Shown: positions 17,092 to 24,655, counted from the stretch's first letter. The stretch is 32,890 nucleotides of DNA from Dethiobacter sp. (GCA_003605065.1 QZJM01000035.1:1-32890); one strand, 5' to 3'. A program made the numbers and translations. Notes: generated by a model not told the origin, from the letters alone.

Positions 17092-17463
17092 TTATTCACC
17101 TGATTTCTGTGATTCAATATACTGTTTTATCTGTGCCTCAGTATTTTCACTTACTGTGGCAACAAAATAACTTGGGTTCCATAGATGCCCACCCCACAAC
17201 CTTTTCTTTAGTTGGGGGTGCTCCTTAAACAAAAACCTTGCCGTATTGCCTTTTAGCGCTTTAACTATATTAGGTATATAGTGTTGCGGAGAACAGTCTA
17301 TTAACAGATGCACATGATCTTCATTACATTCCATGACTATTATTCTAAATTCATGCTTATCTGCAATCCCATAAATCATTTCCCTTATTCGTTGCTCGAT
17401 TCGACCATTTAATAACTTATACCTGTATATGATACTTACATATGTAATGATTCGCGTCCTAAC
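17092..17463 (-). pseudogene. tnpA: IS200/IS605 Y1 transposase TnpA, start lost
   Basis: The HUH/Y1 single-strand transposase is recognisable by NEDHVHLLID (the HUH histidines), KGNTARFLFKEHP, LWGGHLWNPSYFVATV and the catalytic Tyr in KQYIESQ. The frame stays open upstream of 17379 through YRYKLLNGRIEQRIREM, which matches the family, up to a stop ending at 17464. There is no usable start codon in that part, and the first dozen residues are missing. An ATG at 17379 would delete the first strand of the fold. With the collapsed tnpB, the element is probably immobile unless helped in trans. Confidence 0.75.
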
Positions 17464-17545
17464 TCACATTTAAAAAAACGAGTGTGCGGGATGAAAGACA
17501 AATCTGCGCTTATTTTCATTTCTTCCATCAGTGTAATTTCTTTAT

Positions 17546-17977
17546 TTAAAAGAATGGCAAATCCTTCAAAACCGTTACATGATCCACTTCTGCGACTTTC
17601 CTGGCGTAGGCTTCATCTGCGGTCAGGAGTGTACCTTCGTGCAAAATAGCAACAGCATGATAAACGGCATCATAAAAGGTTACTCTGCTTTTGCGCATGA
17701 TGGAGAAAGCAACCCGGCACAGCTCTAGAGTCATCTCCTGCACCTGAAAGTCGTAACTCAGGAAAACCTCCATTAAATCAGGTGCCAACTCTGGGCTTTT
17801 CAGCATTAAAACGTTGCCTACCTCGTAGCACCAGAGGCCCGGCAGTACAATTTCCACTTCTCCACCAAGCCACGATTCGAGGAGCAGCAGTGCTTTATCG
17901 GAGTAGTCTTCTTCATGAGTTTTAAAGGCCCATTTTAGAAGCACGGAGGCATCGGGAACGATAATTTTTTTTCTCAT
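17546..17977 (-). CDS. PIN-domain toxin (VapC-like ribonuclease)
   Basis: The 143-residue protein has the PIN-domain acidic residues in the right places: Asp9 (VPDASVLLKW), Glu52 (WCYEVGN), Asp103 (FYDAVYHAVA) and Asp121 (LLTADEA). These bind Mg/Mn and cut RNA in VapC-type toxins. Its ATG overlaps the antitoxin stop by four bases (ATGA), a typical toxin-antitoxin arrangement that lowers toxin output. The RNA target is unknown. Confidence 0.88.
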   Translation of the reverse strand: MRKKIIVPDASVLLKWAFKTHEEDYSDKALLLLESWLGGEVEIVLPGLWCYEVGNVLMLKSPELAPDLMEVFLSYDFQVQEMTLELCRVAFSIMRKSRVTFYDAVYHAVAILHEGTLLTADEAYARKVAEVDHVTVLKDLPFF

Positions 17978-18252
17978 CCGTTGTCTTTGCTCCTGTACTT
18001 TCTTATCTCTTCCACGATTTCATCCTCAGTAAGGGAAACGTTTTTATTCCTGAGCTGTAACAGCTCTTCGGTAAGCTTCTTTCTTTTCAGGGCAAAAAGC
18101 TCTTTTTTTAAGGCCTCGTTAACCACCCTGCTCCTCCGGCCGGGAGGAATTAACATTTCCAGTTCCTTTTTCACCTCGTGATCGATCATAAAATTAATTT
18201 TCTGGGCCTGGTTTTTTTTAGCTGTTCTTTTTCCTTTTGCCTCGCTGCTCAA
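17974..18252 (-). CDS. Ribbon-helix-helix-type antitoxin
   Basis: The 92-residue protein has a basic N-tail, then KINFMIDHEVKKELEMLI and RSRVVNEALKKELFALK, which fit a ribbon-helix-helix DNA-binding fold. An acidic helical C-terminus, LTEDEIVEEIRKYRS, is likely to wrap the toxin. The TTG start at 18252 is supported by GGAGG seven bases upstream. Such antitoxins usually repress their own promoter; the dyad at 18271-18283 is a candidate site. Confidence 0.8.
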   Translation of the reverse strand: MSSEAKGKRTAKKNQAQKINFMIDHEVKKELEMLIPPGRRSRVVNEALKKELFALKRKKLTEELLQLRNKNVSLTEDEIVEEIRKYRSKDNG

Positions 18253-18270
18253 AAGACACCCTCCTGTTAG

Positions 18271-18283
18271 GTAATATTATTAC
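18271..18283. promoter_or_regulatory. Palindrome at the toxin-antitoxin promoter
   Basis: GTAATATTATTAC is a perfect 6+1+6 palindrome between the -10 box and the antitoxin ribosome site, well placed for autorepression by the RHH antitoxin. Confidence 0.55.
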
Positions 18284-18289
18284 ACCTTA

Positions 18290-18318
18290 ATTTTACTTAA
18301 TAAATATATTCCTGTCAA
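18290..18318 (-). promoter_or_regulatory. Promoter of the toxin-antitoxin operon
   Basis: Minus-strand TTGACA (18318-18313), 17 bases, TAAAAT (18295-18290). Strong consensus match. Confidence 0.8.
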
Positions 18319-18444
18319 GTAATTACAAAGCCTGCCGGCAACGGAAATACGTTTTCAAACAAAGTCAGAAAGTCTGCAGGCGAAACGATCTTCTTCTTTT
18401 TAATATACCGGCTTTCATTAATATGACAGTTCTGCTTTTTAAAT

Positions 18445-18699
18445 TTGCCCGTTGCTGTATATGATTTTTCTTTCGTTAATATCTCTATGATGTTCTTTCT
18501 ATCTATTACCGATATCTTTTACCTCCCGGGGCCTCTTTTACAGGCCATTTCCCCTGTGCACTTGTTGACGATCGTGATGGGGGTAATACTAACCTCTCTG
18601 GCCATAACTGGACTTGTTTACCGCTCCCGGAGATCTGTTGGGCGGCTCGGTTTCGGCTCAATCTTCATCGTTATCGGCTATTTGATTAGGAATAGATGA
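18445..18699 (+). pseudogene. C-terminal remnant of a Na+/Ca2+ antiporter-like protein
   Basis: An 84-codon reading contains VNISMMFFLSITDIFYLPGPLL, then hydrophobic helices HLLTIVMGVILTSLAITGLVYRSRRSVGRLGFGSI and YLI. This matches my memory of the last two or three helices of YrbG-like Ca2+/Na+ antiporters, which end in GLxYR....LG..S......Y. The conserved ion-binding repeats are absent and no ribosome site supports the start. It is best read as a truncated relic; an independent small membrane protein is possible. Confidence 0.5.
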
Positions 18700-18758
18700 G
18701 CTTTAACGAGTTCAAGTAAAAAATCGTTTACGCAAAATTATGGCTTTAATTTTTTTTA

Positions 18759-18787
18759 TTGACATATACTACGTTTTGTAGTATTAC
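18759..18787 (+). promoter_or_regulatory. Promoter of the ABC exporter operon
   Basis: TTGACA (18759-18764), 17 bases, then TATTAC (18782-18787). The whole spacer is occupied by the BlaI-type dyad at 18767-18783. Confidence 0.65.
18767..18783. promoter_or_regulatory. BlaI/MecI-type operator at the exporter promoter
   Basis: TACTACGTTTTGTAGTA is a perfect TACTAC-N5-GTAGTA dyad. It closely resembles the TACTACA...TGTAGTA operators of BlaI/MecI repressors. It fills the -35/-10 spacer, and 13 of 17 bases recur before the blaI-like gene at 21139-21155. Confidence 0.8.
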
Positions 18788-18833
18788 TTTATATAGGAAC
18801 AGGCATAATCATAGAAAGAGGTGTTATAAACAA

Positions 18834-20012
18834 ATGAACCTTTTTACAATTATCTGGGATGGGCTCCGTCGCCGAAAGATTCGCTCTGTTCTCTCCATAC
18901 TAGGTATCGCCATTGCTGCAACAGCACTTTTTAACCTCCTCGCTCTTAAACAGGGATATGAGTCCGGAATGCAGAAGGAACTGGAAAATATGGGCGCACA
19001 GGTAGTTGCAGTGGCTAAAGGATGCCCGTACGAAGCCATCGCCGTCATTATGATCGGCGGACAGGTCCCTGCCACCCTTCCCGAGGAAGCACTTGAGCAA
19101 ATCCGCAGCGTTCCGAATATAGCCACAGCTTCTCCAAACGTTTACGGCGCTTATAACTATCTCGACCTCTCTCACCCCCTGATCGGAATTACCCCTGAAG
19201 AGCTGAAACTAAAGTCCTGGTGGAAGATACAGGGCCGCTTTCCGGAAAATTTTGGTGAAATAGTTCTGGGAAGTGTAGAGGCAGCTGTTTTTACCGAAAA
19301 AAGCGGTGAATTCAGTCAAATAGGGGATACCATTACCGTTGACGCTTTGGGCAAAGCAGTATCCCTTAAAGTCGTGGGAATCCTCGAAAGTACAGGTTCA
19401 AAGGATGATTACTCTACCTTTACCACCCTGGAAACAGCTCAAAAATTGTTTAACCTGGAGGGACGGGTGGTAGCCGTTAATATCCGGGTAAATGAGATCA
19501 GCCAGATCCCACAGACAATAGAAGCGCTGGAGGCCATTCCCGATGTTCAAGCTGTAACCATAGCACAAGTGCTCGGAACCATTCGAAACCTGGTTGCGAC
19601 AGGTCAGAATATGTTACTGGTGGTCATGCTGGTAGCCATGATTATTGGGGGCCTGGGAACCATGAATACGATGTTAATGACAGTCTTCGAAAGGACCAGG
19701 GAAATAGGCCTCATGAAGGCAATTGGTGCCTCCCGGTTGCAGGTTTTCAAGCTATTTCTTCTGGAAGGAATGTTTATTTCCCTGGCAGGAAGTTTAATCG
19801 GAGTCGCTGCCGGGTCTGCAGCAACCCTAATGGGTGACCAGATTCTCAAAAACTTTGTCTCCGTGATGCCCACCCAGCCCATCGGCCAGCTTTCCTGGTA
19901 CGCAGCGGCAGTGTCCATCCTCTTTCCTGTCACTGTGGGCATATTTTCAAGCATTTACCCTGCTTTCCGGGCAGCAGGCCTAAATCCTGTTGAAGCTTTA
20001 AAAAATGAGTAA
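18834..20012 (+). CDS. ABC transporter permease, MacB/FtsX family
   Basis: The 392-residue protein has the MacB-like layout: TM1 at residues 18-38, a MacB_PCD-type extracytoplasmic domain (about 40-260), then three C-terminal helices in the FtsX domain with the coupling motif FERTREIGLMKAIGAS. The ATG at 18834 follows AAAGAGGTG. A GCPYEA segment (Cys64) sits early in the external domain, in a part where ordinary lipoprotein or macrolide exporters have no Cys. The ATPase follows 13 bases after its stop. It would act as a mechanotransmission-type exporter or lipoprotein/envelope factor rather than a simple channel; cargo unknown. Confidence 0.87.
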   Translation: MNLFTIIWDGLRRRKIRSVLSILGIAIAATALFNLLALKQGYESGMQKELENMGAQVVAVAKGCPYEAIAVIMIGGQVPATLPEEALEQIRSVPNIATASPNVYGAYNYLDLSHPLIGITPEELKLKSWWKIQGRFPENFGEIVLGSVEAAVFTEKSGEFSQIGDTITVDALGKAVSLKVVGILESTGSKDDYSTFTTLETAQKLFNLEGRVVAVNIRVNEISQIPQTIEALEAIPDVQAVTIAQVLGTIRNLVATGQNMLLVVMLVAMIIGGLGTMNTMLMTVFERTREIGLMKAIGASRLQVFKLFLLEGMFISLAGSLIGVAAGSAATLMGDQILKNFVSVMPTQPIGQLSWYAAAVSILFPVTVGIFSSIYPAFRAAGLNPVEALKNE

Positions 20013-20025
20013 GGAGGGATTTCCC

Positions 20026-20709
20026 GTGATTCAAATTGAAAATGTCACCAAAACCTACCGCCGGGGGCGCGAGGAAGTCCACGCGCTAAACGGCCTGTCA
20101 CTGCAGGTACAGAAAGGAGAATTTGTTGGGATTCTGGGACCATCGGGTTCAGGCAAATCCACTTTAATGAACCTTTTAGGGCTGTTGGATTATCCCACAA
20201 AAGGCAAAATAATTATTGCCGGCCATACTGTGGAAAAACTCAAAACGTGGCAAATGGACATCCTGCGCCGCAAGACTGTAGGCTTTGTTTTCCAGCAGTT
20301 TCTGCTTGTTCCGACTATGAGTGCCCTGCAAAATGTCATGCTGCCCATGTATTTTAACGGAAAACAGAGTGCAGCCGGGCAGGCAGCGAAACTGTTGGAG
20401 AAAGTTGGCTTAGGAGGGCGGCTTCACCATTTGCCGTCCCAAATGAGCGGGGGTGAAATCCAGCGGGTGGCTATCGCTTGCGCCCTGGCCAATAATCCCG
20501 AAATCCTGCTTGCCGACGAGCCTACTGGAAATCTCGACAGCAAAACGGCAAGAGAAGTGTATACCCTGTTTAAAGAGATCAACAGGGCTGAAACAACTGT
20601 CATTATCGTTACCCATAACCTTGAGCTTGCTTATTTAATACCCCGCAATATAACTCTTTTAGATGGAAGGATGATCAGCGATGTCCAAAAAGACTCTGCT
20701 ATTGCTTAG
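20026..20709 (+). CDS. ABC transporter ATP-binding protein, LolD/MacB type
   Basis: The 227-residue ATPase has Walker A GPSGSGKST (38-46), a Q-loop FVFQQ, signature MSGGEIQRVAIA (from 140; Met and Glu in place of the usual LSGGQ), Walker B ILLADEPTGNLD (160 onward) and the H-loop His197. The GTG at 20026 is used because AAGGAGG lies eight bases upstream; the earlier ATG at 20005 is inside the permease end and has no ribosome site. It pairs with the preceding permease. Its last codons overlap the next gene by 29 bases, so all three are co-translated. Confidence 0.92.
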   Translation: MIQIENVTKTYRRGREEVHALNGLSLQVQKGEFVGILGPSGSGKSTLMNLLGLLDYPTKGKIIIAGHTVEKLKTWQMDILRRKTVGFVFQQFLLVPTMSALQNVMLPMYFNGKQSAAGQAAKLLEKVGLGGRLHHLPSQMSGGEIQRVAIACALANNPEILLADEPTGNLDSKTAREVYTLFKEINRAETTVIIVTHNLELAYLIPRNITLLDGRMISDVQKDSAIA

Positions 20710-21073
20710 TATCGTTATAGTTGCCCTTGTGGCAGTCATGCTTCTTATAAATCGTCCTACCGCAGTTTCTCAAAAAGCGTACGGTGCTCCTATTGACATG
20801 AACAAGGGAAATACAGCAGAGTTATCTTCCCTGTTAAACGAGCCCATGCTTTATTCAGGCAGTAATGTTATCGTACAGGGACGAACCGGGCAGGTTTGTA
20901 GGAGTTCCGGCTGCTGGCTGATAATAACAGATGGTGTTAACCAGCTCTTTGTCCAATTTTATGACTTTACAGTACAACTGCCTCCCGGTTCCCCGGTGCG
21001 GGTGCAGGGGGAGCTTCGCATGCAAAACCAGGTTCCCTACCTGGCAGGTGAGGGATTGGAGGTTTTGCGATAA
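20681..21073 (+). CDS. Membrane-anchored OB-fold-like protein with CxxxxCW motif
   Basis: The 130-residue protein has an N-terminal hydrophobic anchor (about 5-23) and an extracytoplasmic beta-rich domain: VIVQGRTGQVCRSSGCWLII, then LFVQFYDFTVQL, then SPVRVQGELRMQNQVPYLAGEGLEVL. The layout is OB-like and the Cys73-x4-Cys78-Trp motif recalls DUF4920-type domains, recalled rather than searched. AAGGA lies about nine bases before the ATG. With the Cys in the partner permease it suggests a metal- or thiol-related task, but that is inference. It ends the exporter operon. Confidence 0.7.
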   Translation: MSKKTLLLLSIVIVALVAVMLLINRPTAVSQKAYGAPIDMNKGNTAELSSLLNEPMLYSGSNVIVQGRTGQVCRSSGCWLIITDGVNQLFVQFYDFTVQLPPGSPVRVQGELRMQNQVPYLAGEGLEVLR

Positions 21074-21138
21074 GCAGCAAGTGAAATTTGGGTTCAACAG
21101 TTTCCATTGCCTTTGCGGTAGAAGCTTTTTTTAAAGTA

Positions 21139-21155
21139 AACTACGTGTTATAATA
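21139..21155. promoter_or_regulatory. Second BlaI-type operator, at the regulator promoter
   Basis: AACTACGTGTTATAATA matches the exporter operator at 13 of 17 positions, including the ACTACGT left arm. It overlaps the TATAAT -10 box at 21149-21154, as expected for autorepression. Confidence 0.65.
21149..21154 (+). promoter_or_regulatory. -10 box of the blaI-like/M56 pair
   Basis: A perfect TATAAT. The -35 region is only T-rich, so this is a weak or activated promoter. It places transcription start near 21161, which excludes a GTG at 21156 as the start of the regulator. Confidence 0.6.
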
Positions 21156-21173
21156 GTGCTGGGGTGGGGTAAA

Positions 21174-21587
21174 GTGTTTAGCTCATTTGGTTTTAACAAG
21201 AAAAGGCCAGGGAAGGTTTTGGGAGACCTGGAAGCCGAAATTATGGAGGCAATCTGGCTAAAGGATTCCTGTACCGTACGAGATATTTACGAGGAACTCC
21301 GCAGTAAAAGAAAAATAGCCTATACCACGGTTATGACAATCATGTCCCGCCTGGCAGAAAAAGGCCTTTTGCTTAAAGAAAAGCAGGGGTCTGCTTTTCT
21401 CTACCACCCTTCTTTTTCCAGGGAGGAATTCGGCAAAATAGTCAGCTCTGAAATTGTAGCAGAACTGCTGGATGGTTTTGGGAAAGGAGTTCTCGTCCAG
21501 TTGATCGAAGAAGCCGGAAAAGCCAGCCCCGAAGCCCTTGATGAAATGGAGCGTATTATTGCTGAACACAGGAAACAAGAAAAGTAG
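21174..21587 (+). CDS. BlaI/MecI/CopY-family transcriptional repressor
   Basis: The 137-residue protein has the family's winged helix: LGDLEAEIMEAIWLKDSCTVRDIYEEL, AYTTVMTIMSRLAEKGLL and KQGSAFLYHP, followed by a helical dimerisation tail. In known systems such dimers bind TACTAC...GTAGTA dyads and are inactivated by proteolysis. The GTG at 21174 follows GGGGTGGGGT. The M56 protease gene begins directly after its stop, the blaI-blaR1 order. Two matching operators lie before the exporter and before this gene. Confidence 0.9.
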   Translation: MFSSFGFNKKRPGKVLGDLEAEIMEAIWLKDSCTVRDIYEELRSKRKIAYTTVMTIMSRLAEKGLLLKEKQGSAFLYHPSFSREEFGKIVSSEIVAELLDGFGKGVLVQLIEEAGKASPEALDEMERIIAEHRKQEK

Positions 21588-22556
21588 GTGGGTTTTTTGG
21601 CACTGCATGCCCTGTTTCAACACCCTTTTATAACCTATATCCTGGTTTTATCTACTGTCATGGCTTTATTCCTGTATCTTTTTCTTAAGCTATTGCCCAG
21701 GGGCAGGCAGGTGGACCCGTTTATTTTGTATCTACCCCTGGCCATACCGGTACTTTCTTACGCCATAAATTACCTTTTTCTGGGGAAATCCTGCGGATTT
21801 GAGCATACTTACGGCACAGGGCTGCCTGATTTGGCCTCGCTTCATTTATTCTGCCTGCTCAACGAGCCGATCCTTTACTGGATGGGACCGCTTTCTCTAC
21901 TATGGCTGTCTTTTTCGCTTACCATATACGGTCTGCGCTGGTATCGTATCAGGAAGTTTATAAAAACCTTGCCTGTTTATTTTTCCGGCGGCGAAAAACC
22001 GCGTAAAGTCCTGCTGCAGTTATGTAGGGATACCGGTATCCCTTGCCCTGGTCTCCGGCTGGTGAACTCTTCCCGTCCGGTTATTTTAACCACCGGTTTA
22101 CTGACAAAAACAATTTTATTGTCCACGGGGGCGTTGGAACTGCTTGATGAACAGGAACTGCGGGCCGTGCTGGCCCATGAGCTGGCCCATATTCAGCGCG
22201 CCGGCTACTACCTGAACTGGCTTTTTGTACTGCTTCGCGATTTGACAATGTTCTCGCCGGCCAGTATCTGGGCTTACAATTTGTTCCGACATGAAGAGGA
22301 AAAAACATGTGACGCCCTGGCAGTTGCCCAAACAGGGTTAAGTTTTGAACTTGCTTCTGCCCTTGTGAAATTTATGAAATACGGCAACAAACATAACCTG
22401 GCCGATTCACTGGTCTGCCTGCTGCCTGCAGGAAATTCGCCAATATCCAGGGTAAGGCAGCTTATAAAGAAAGATACTACCGCAGTAAAGTTAGGGGCCA
22501 ATGTCAATGTTGTCGTTACAATCCTGTTTTTGACTTTACTGGCATTTATCTGCTAG
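21588..22556 (+). CDS. M56-family (BlaR1-like) membrane metalloprotease
   Basis: The 322-residue protein has N-terminal helices (about 13-36, 46-66, 98-118), a cytosolic loop with the gluzincin site AVLAHELAHIQ (His197, Glu198, His201), the downstream ligand helix RHEEEKTCDALA, and a last hydrophobic helix at the C-terminus. In BlaR1/MecR1 this architecture cleaves the repressor on signal. Here the protein stops after the final helix, so the beta-lactam sensor domain is absent and the signal must be sensed differently. The start is uncertain between GTG 21588 and TTG 21597, the latter better spaced from AGGTGGG. Confidence 0.88.
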   Translation: MGFLALHALFQHPFITYILVLSTVMALFLYLFLKLLPRGRQVDPFILYLPLAIPVLSYAINYLFLGKSCGFEHTYGTGLPDLASLHLFCLLNEPILYWMGPLSLLWLSFSLTIYGLRWYRIRKFIKTLPVYFSGGEKPRKVLLQLCRDTGIPCPGLRLVNSSRPVILTTGLLTKTILLSTGALELLDEQELRAVLAHELAHIQRAGYYLNWLFVLLRDLTMFSPASIWAYNLFRHEEEKTCDALAVAQTGLSFELASALVKFMKYGNKHNLADSLVCLLPAGNSPISRVRQLIKKDTTAVKLGANVNVVVTILFLTLLAFIC

Positions 22557-22620
22557 AAGTGAACACCCCTCTTAGATCGGGCTGATTTCCAGTATTTGCC
22601 TTGTACTTTTCTCTTACCTG

Positions 22621-22815
22621 TTATATTTGTATCATTTGTCCTTGGGGCAGTTCTGGGAAAGCATGTATGGAACTGGTATAAATCAACCTTTTTATTTGCT
22701 TTTCAAAGCATGCCCGCAGCACATTCCTTGTACCTTCGACATTGACCTTCTGCAATAAATTTCTCTTTCCCGAACTAATGGTAACGATTCCGGCAAGATG
22801 ATAAACATAGCTCAT
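22621..22815 (-). pseudogene. Extended-SDR (NAD-dependent epimerase) internal fragment
   Basis: The 64-codon reading YVYHLAGIVTISSG, then KVNVEGTRNVLRACFEKQIKRLIYTSSIHAF, matches the middle of epimerase/dihydroflavonol-reductase-like SDR proteins: the DxVxHLAA strand, the NVxGTxNVL helix and the YTSS strand. The glycine-rich NAD loop before it and the YxxxK site after it are both missing. It is a relic. Confidence 0.7.
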
Positions 22816-22932
22816 CCCCCCTCGAAAGCTCTCAGCAGTGCCACTCAGCTAGCCGTAGTTATCACTTAGTACTCCTTAACATAAATACAGTTCCAAATAC
22901 CACTCACCTGAAATAATAAGTTTACGCAACAT

Positions 22933-23165
22933 ACGGCCTTGTTGACAGGCTTGGGGGCATAGATGAAGATGTTGCCGTTGTGGCGGAGTTTGCCGGCCTG
23001 GAAGACCCGGAGAAGTACGAGTTCCCTCCCCCGCCGTTTTGGGAGCAGTTAGCAGGTTTTCCCCTGCGCCTGCCATCAGTGCTGGAAAAAGCCTTTTTCC
23101 CTTCCGAGCTGATCCTGTTGGAGAAGCTCAAGCAGGGGTTCCATCCAGAGTTCAGGTACCAGTAA
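22933..23165 (+). pseudogene. Unrecognised C-terminal coding fragment
   Basis: An open frame from about 22915 to the stop at 23163-23165 reads YGLVDRLGGIDEDVAVVAEF, then a Pro-rich stretch and PSELILLEKLKQGFHPEFRYQ. It is clearly protein-like in composition but has no ribosome site or good start, and I do not recognise the family. Given the relics around it, it is probably the tail of a lost gene. Confidence 0.35.
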
Positions 23166-23211
23166 CAGTAGGTTTTAAAAGAATGTAACCTTGTTAAGGA
23201 GAGTAGGACAT

Positions 23212-23772
23212 ATGGATAAAATTTTGGACTGGTTTTACAGTGTAATTACAAGACCTGCAGCTGCTTTAAGTGAAGTTGCCCGGGAAAAGCCTGCAGGTTG
23301 GGCTTTCGTCGTCTATCTGGTGACTTCCTTCTTTGGTATTGCCCTGAGCAGGTCGGATATGCAGGGATTGGGTGTAGTTGTTTCTTTTACCATTATCATT
23401 ATTGTGGGCACCTTGCTCTCCGCGGCCAGCATTTTTTTAATGACAGGGCTGCTTCACCTTTTCTCCCGGATATTTCGAGGGAAAGGCGGTTACTGGAACC
23501 TCTTTTCAGCCATCGGCTTTGCCCAGTTCCCGGCGGTCTTTTTGCCGCCCGTGCACCTGCTGGGGGTAATTCTCGGCCGGTCAGGCGGCGCTTTCGGTGA
23601 CATTTTTTCCATAGGGCTGTTGATCTGGATTTTTGTTCTGAACGTTATCGCTCTGCGGGAAAGCCATAAGCTCTCCACTGGCGCCAGTGTGGCTACGTAT
23701 CTGCTGGCGTTAATCGCTCTTGTGATCTTGGTAGCAATACCCATTACAATGTACCTTATTGCTGTAGCGTGA
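23212..23772 (+). CDS. YIP1-like multi-pass membrane protein
   Basis: The 186-residue protein begins MDKILDWFYSVITRPAAALSEVAREKP, the usual amphipathic opening of bacterial YIP1-domain proteins. Five hydrophobic helices follow (about 27-43, 50-75, 88-120, 130-150, 160-185). Function of the bacterial members is not known. The ATG at 23212 follows AAGGAG; a TTG at 23191 precedes that site and is rejected. It is one of few intact genes in this relic-rich stretch. Confidence 0.72.
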   Translation: MDKILDWFYSVITRPAAALSEVAREKPAGWAFVVYLVTSFFGIALSRSDMQGLGVVVSFTIIIIVGTLLSAASIFLMTGLLHLFSRIFRGKGGYWNLFSAIGFAQFPAVFLPPVHLLGVILGRSGGAFGDIFSIGLLIWIFVLNVIALRESHKLSTGASVATYLLALIALVILVAIPITMYLIAVA

Positions 23773-23900
23773 ATTTTCAAGAACAAACCAAGAAAGGGTA
23801 TAATACGTAGTCCTTATCAAGTGGGGCATCAGGGCCTATGCGGCTAATTTGCACGAGTTGAATAACAAACTGCTCAACAAATAGTTGCATCGCTCTGGCC

Positions 23901-24377
23901 CTAATTACCGGGGGGTATTTGCAGGCCGGTTTGTTCGAGCTTTATGATTGGCCGCATCACTTCCGGGTCAAACCCTTCCACCGGTCCCCGATAGGGCACA
24001 CCCCGCTTCAGGTCATGCCGTTTTTTCATGTACGTAACCGCAGAAACAGGACAGAAACTGTAGCACCGCAGGCATATTATACAAGTGCCTCGCGTTTCAA
24101 ACCTGTTCCCATCAAGCGCCAGGTTTCCTACGGGACAGAGCTTCACGCAATAACCACAATAAGTACAAACACCCGTATCCACACCTATATCGTTTCTCAG
24201 CTGTACGCCCACCGTATGGCACTCTGCAATCCACCTGTTGGCCTGTGCAATATCCACCTGTTCGATGGAATATGAAAAGGCGTCGAGCCCTATATCCTTT
24301 AAATGCCCGATAAGCCTCCCGGTCACCCACCAAGTATTGCCGGTTACCGAAAAATAGAAGACAACTACTTTTTTCAC
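23901..24377 (-). pseudogene. EFR1-type flavodoxin/ferredoxin protein with internal deletion
   Basis: The 158-codon protein opens with a flavodoxin FMN loop (FYFSVTGNTWW), runs to AECHTVGVQ, then jumps to LRNDIGVDTGVCTYCGYCVKLCPVGN and CIICLRCYSFCPVSAV, two intact CxxCxxCxxxCP clusters. EFR1 proteins are about 260 residues; here most of the flavodoxin domain is missing in frame. The GTG at 24377 follows AGGGGCGAG. It could still make a small 2[4Fe-4S] protein, but loss of FMN-binding parts argues for decay. Confidence 0.7.
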
Positions 24378-24493
24378 AGGCTCGCCCCTATACATTTTTA
24401 ATAATTTCTTCTCGCTGACGGCCTTGTTTTCAGCAGCACAACCGAGATTTTATCTTTTTCTTTGCCATTTTCATCTATATAATATGATTTTCG

Positions 24494-24655
24494 TCAATAG
24501 TGGATACAACAATAGTTTTCCTCGAAGTTTACAATATATTCAACTGTATTTTCTACTTCACGTACATTCCCGGGCCAGCCGAAGTTTAATTGATTTCTTG
24601 CCTTAACAACATTTGTTATTCTTATATAGTTATCACCGATTTTGAAGTAGTTTTC
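24494..24655 (-). pseudogene. Sigma-54-dependent activator fragment
   Basis: The minus strand reads RITNVVKARNQLNFGWPGNVREVENTVEY in one frame, ending at a TGA at 24496-24494. FGWPGNVREVEN is the end of the AAA+ sigma-54 interaction domain. The ATPase core upstream and the Fis-type DNA-binding domain downstream are both missing. Confidence 0.75.
24625..24648. repeat. Outer inverted repeat, left arm
   Basis: TATAGT, two bases, then TCACCGATTTTGAAGT. The 16-base part is an exact inverted copy of 26804-26819, and TATAGT recurs next to it at 26819-26824. These flank the insertion sequence. Confidence 0.65.

Noticed and set aside
23816-23884. A 22-codon reading resembling a transposase C-terminus (YAANLHELNNKLLNK).
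   Set aside because: Too short to assign to a family; it could be a relic but the evidence is only composition and vague resemblance.
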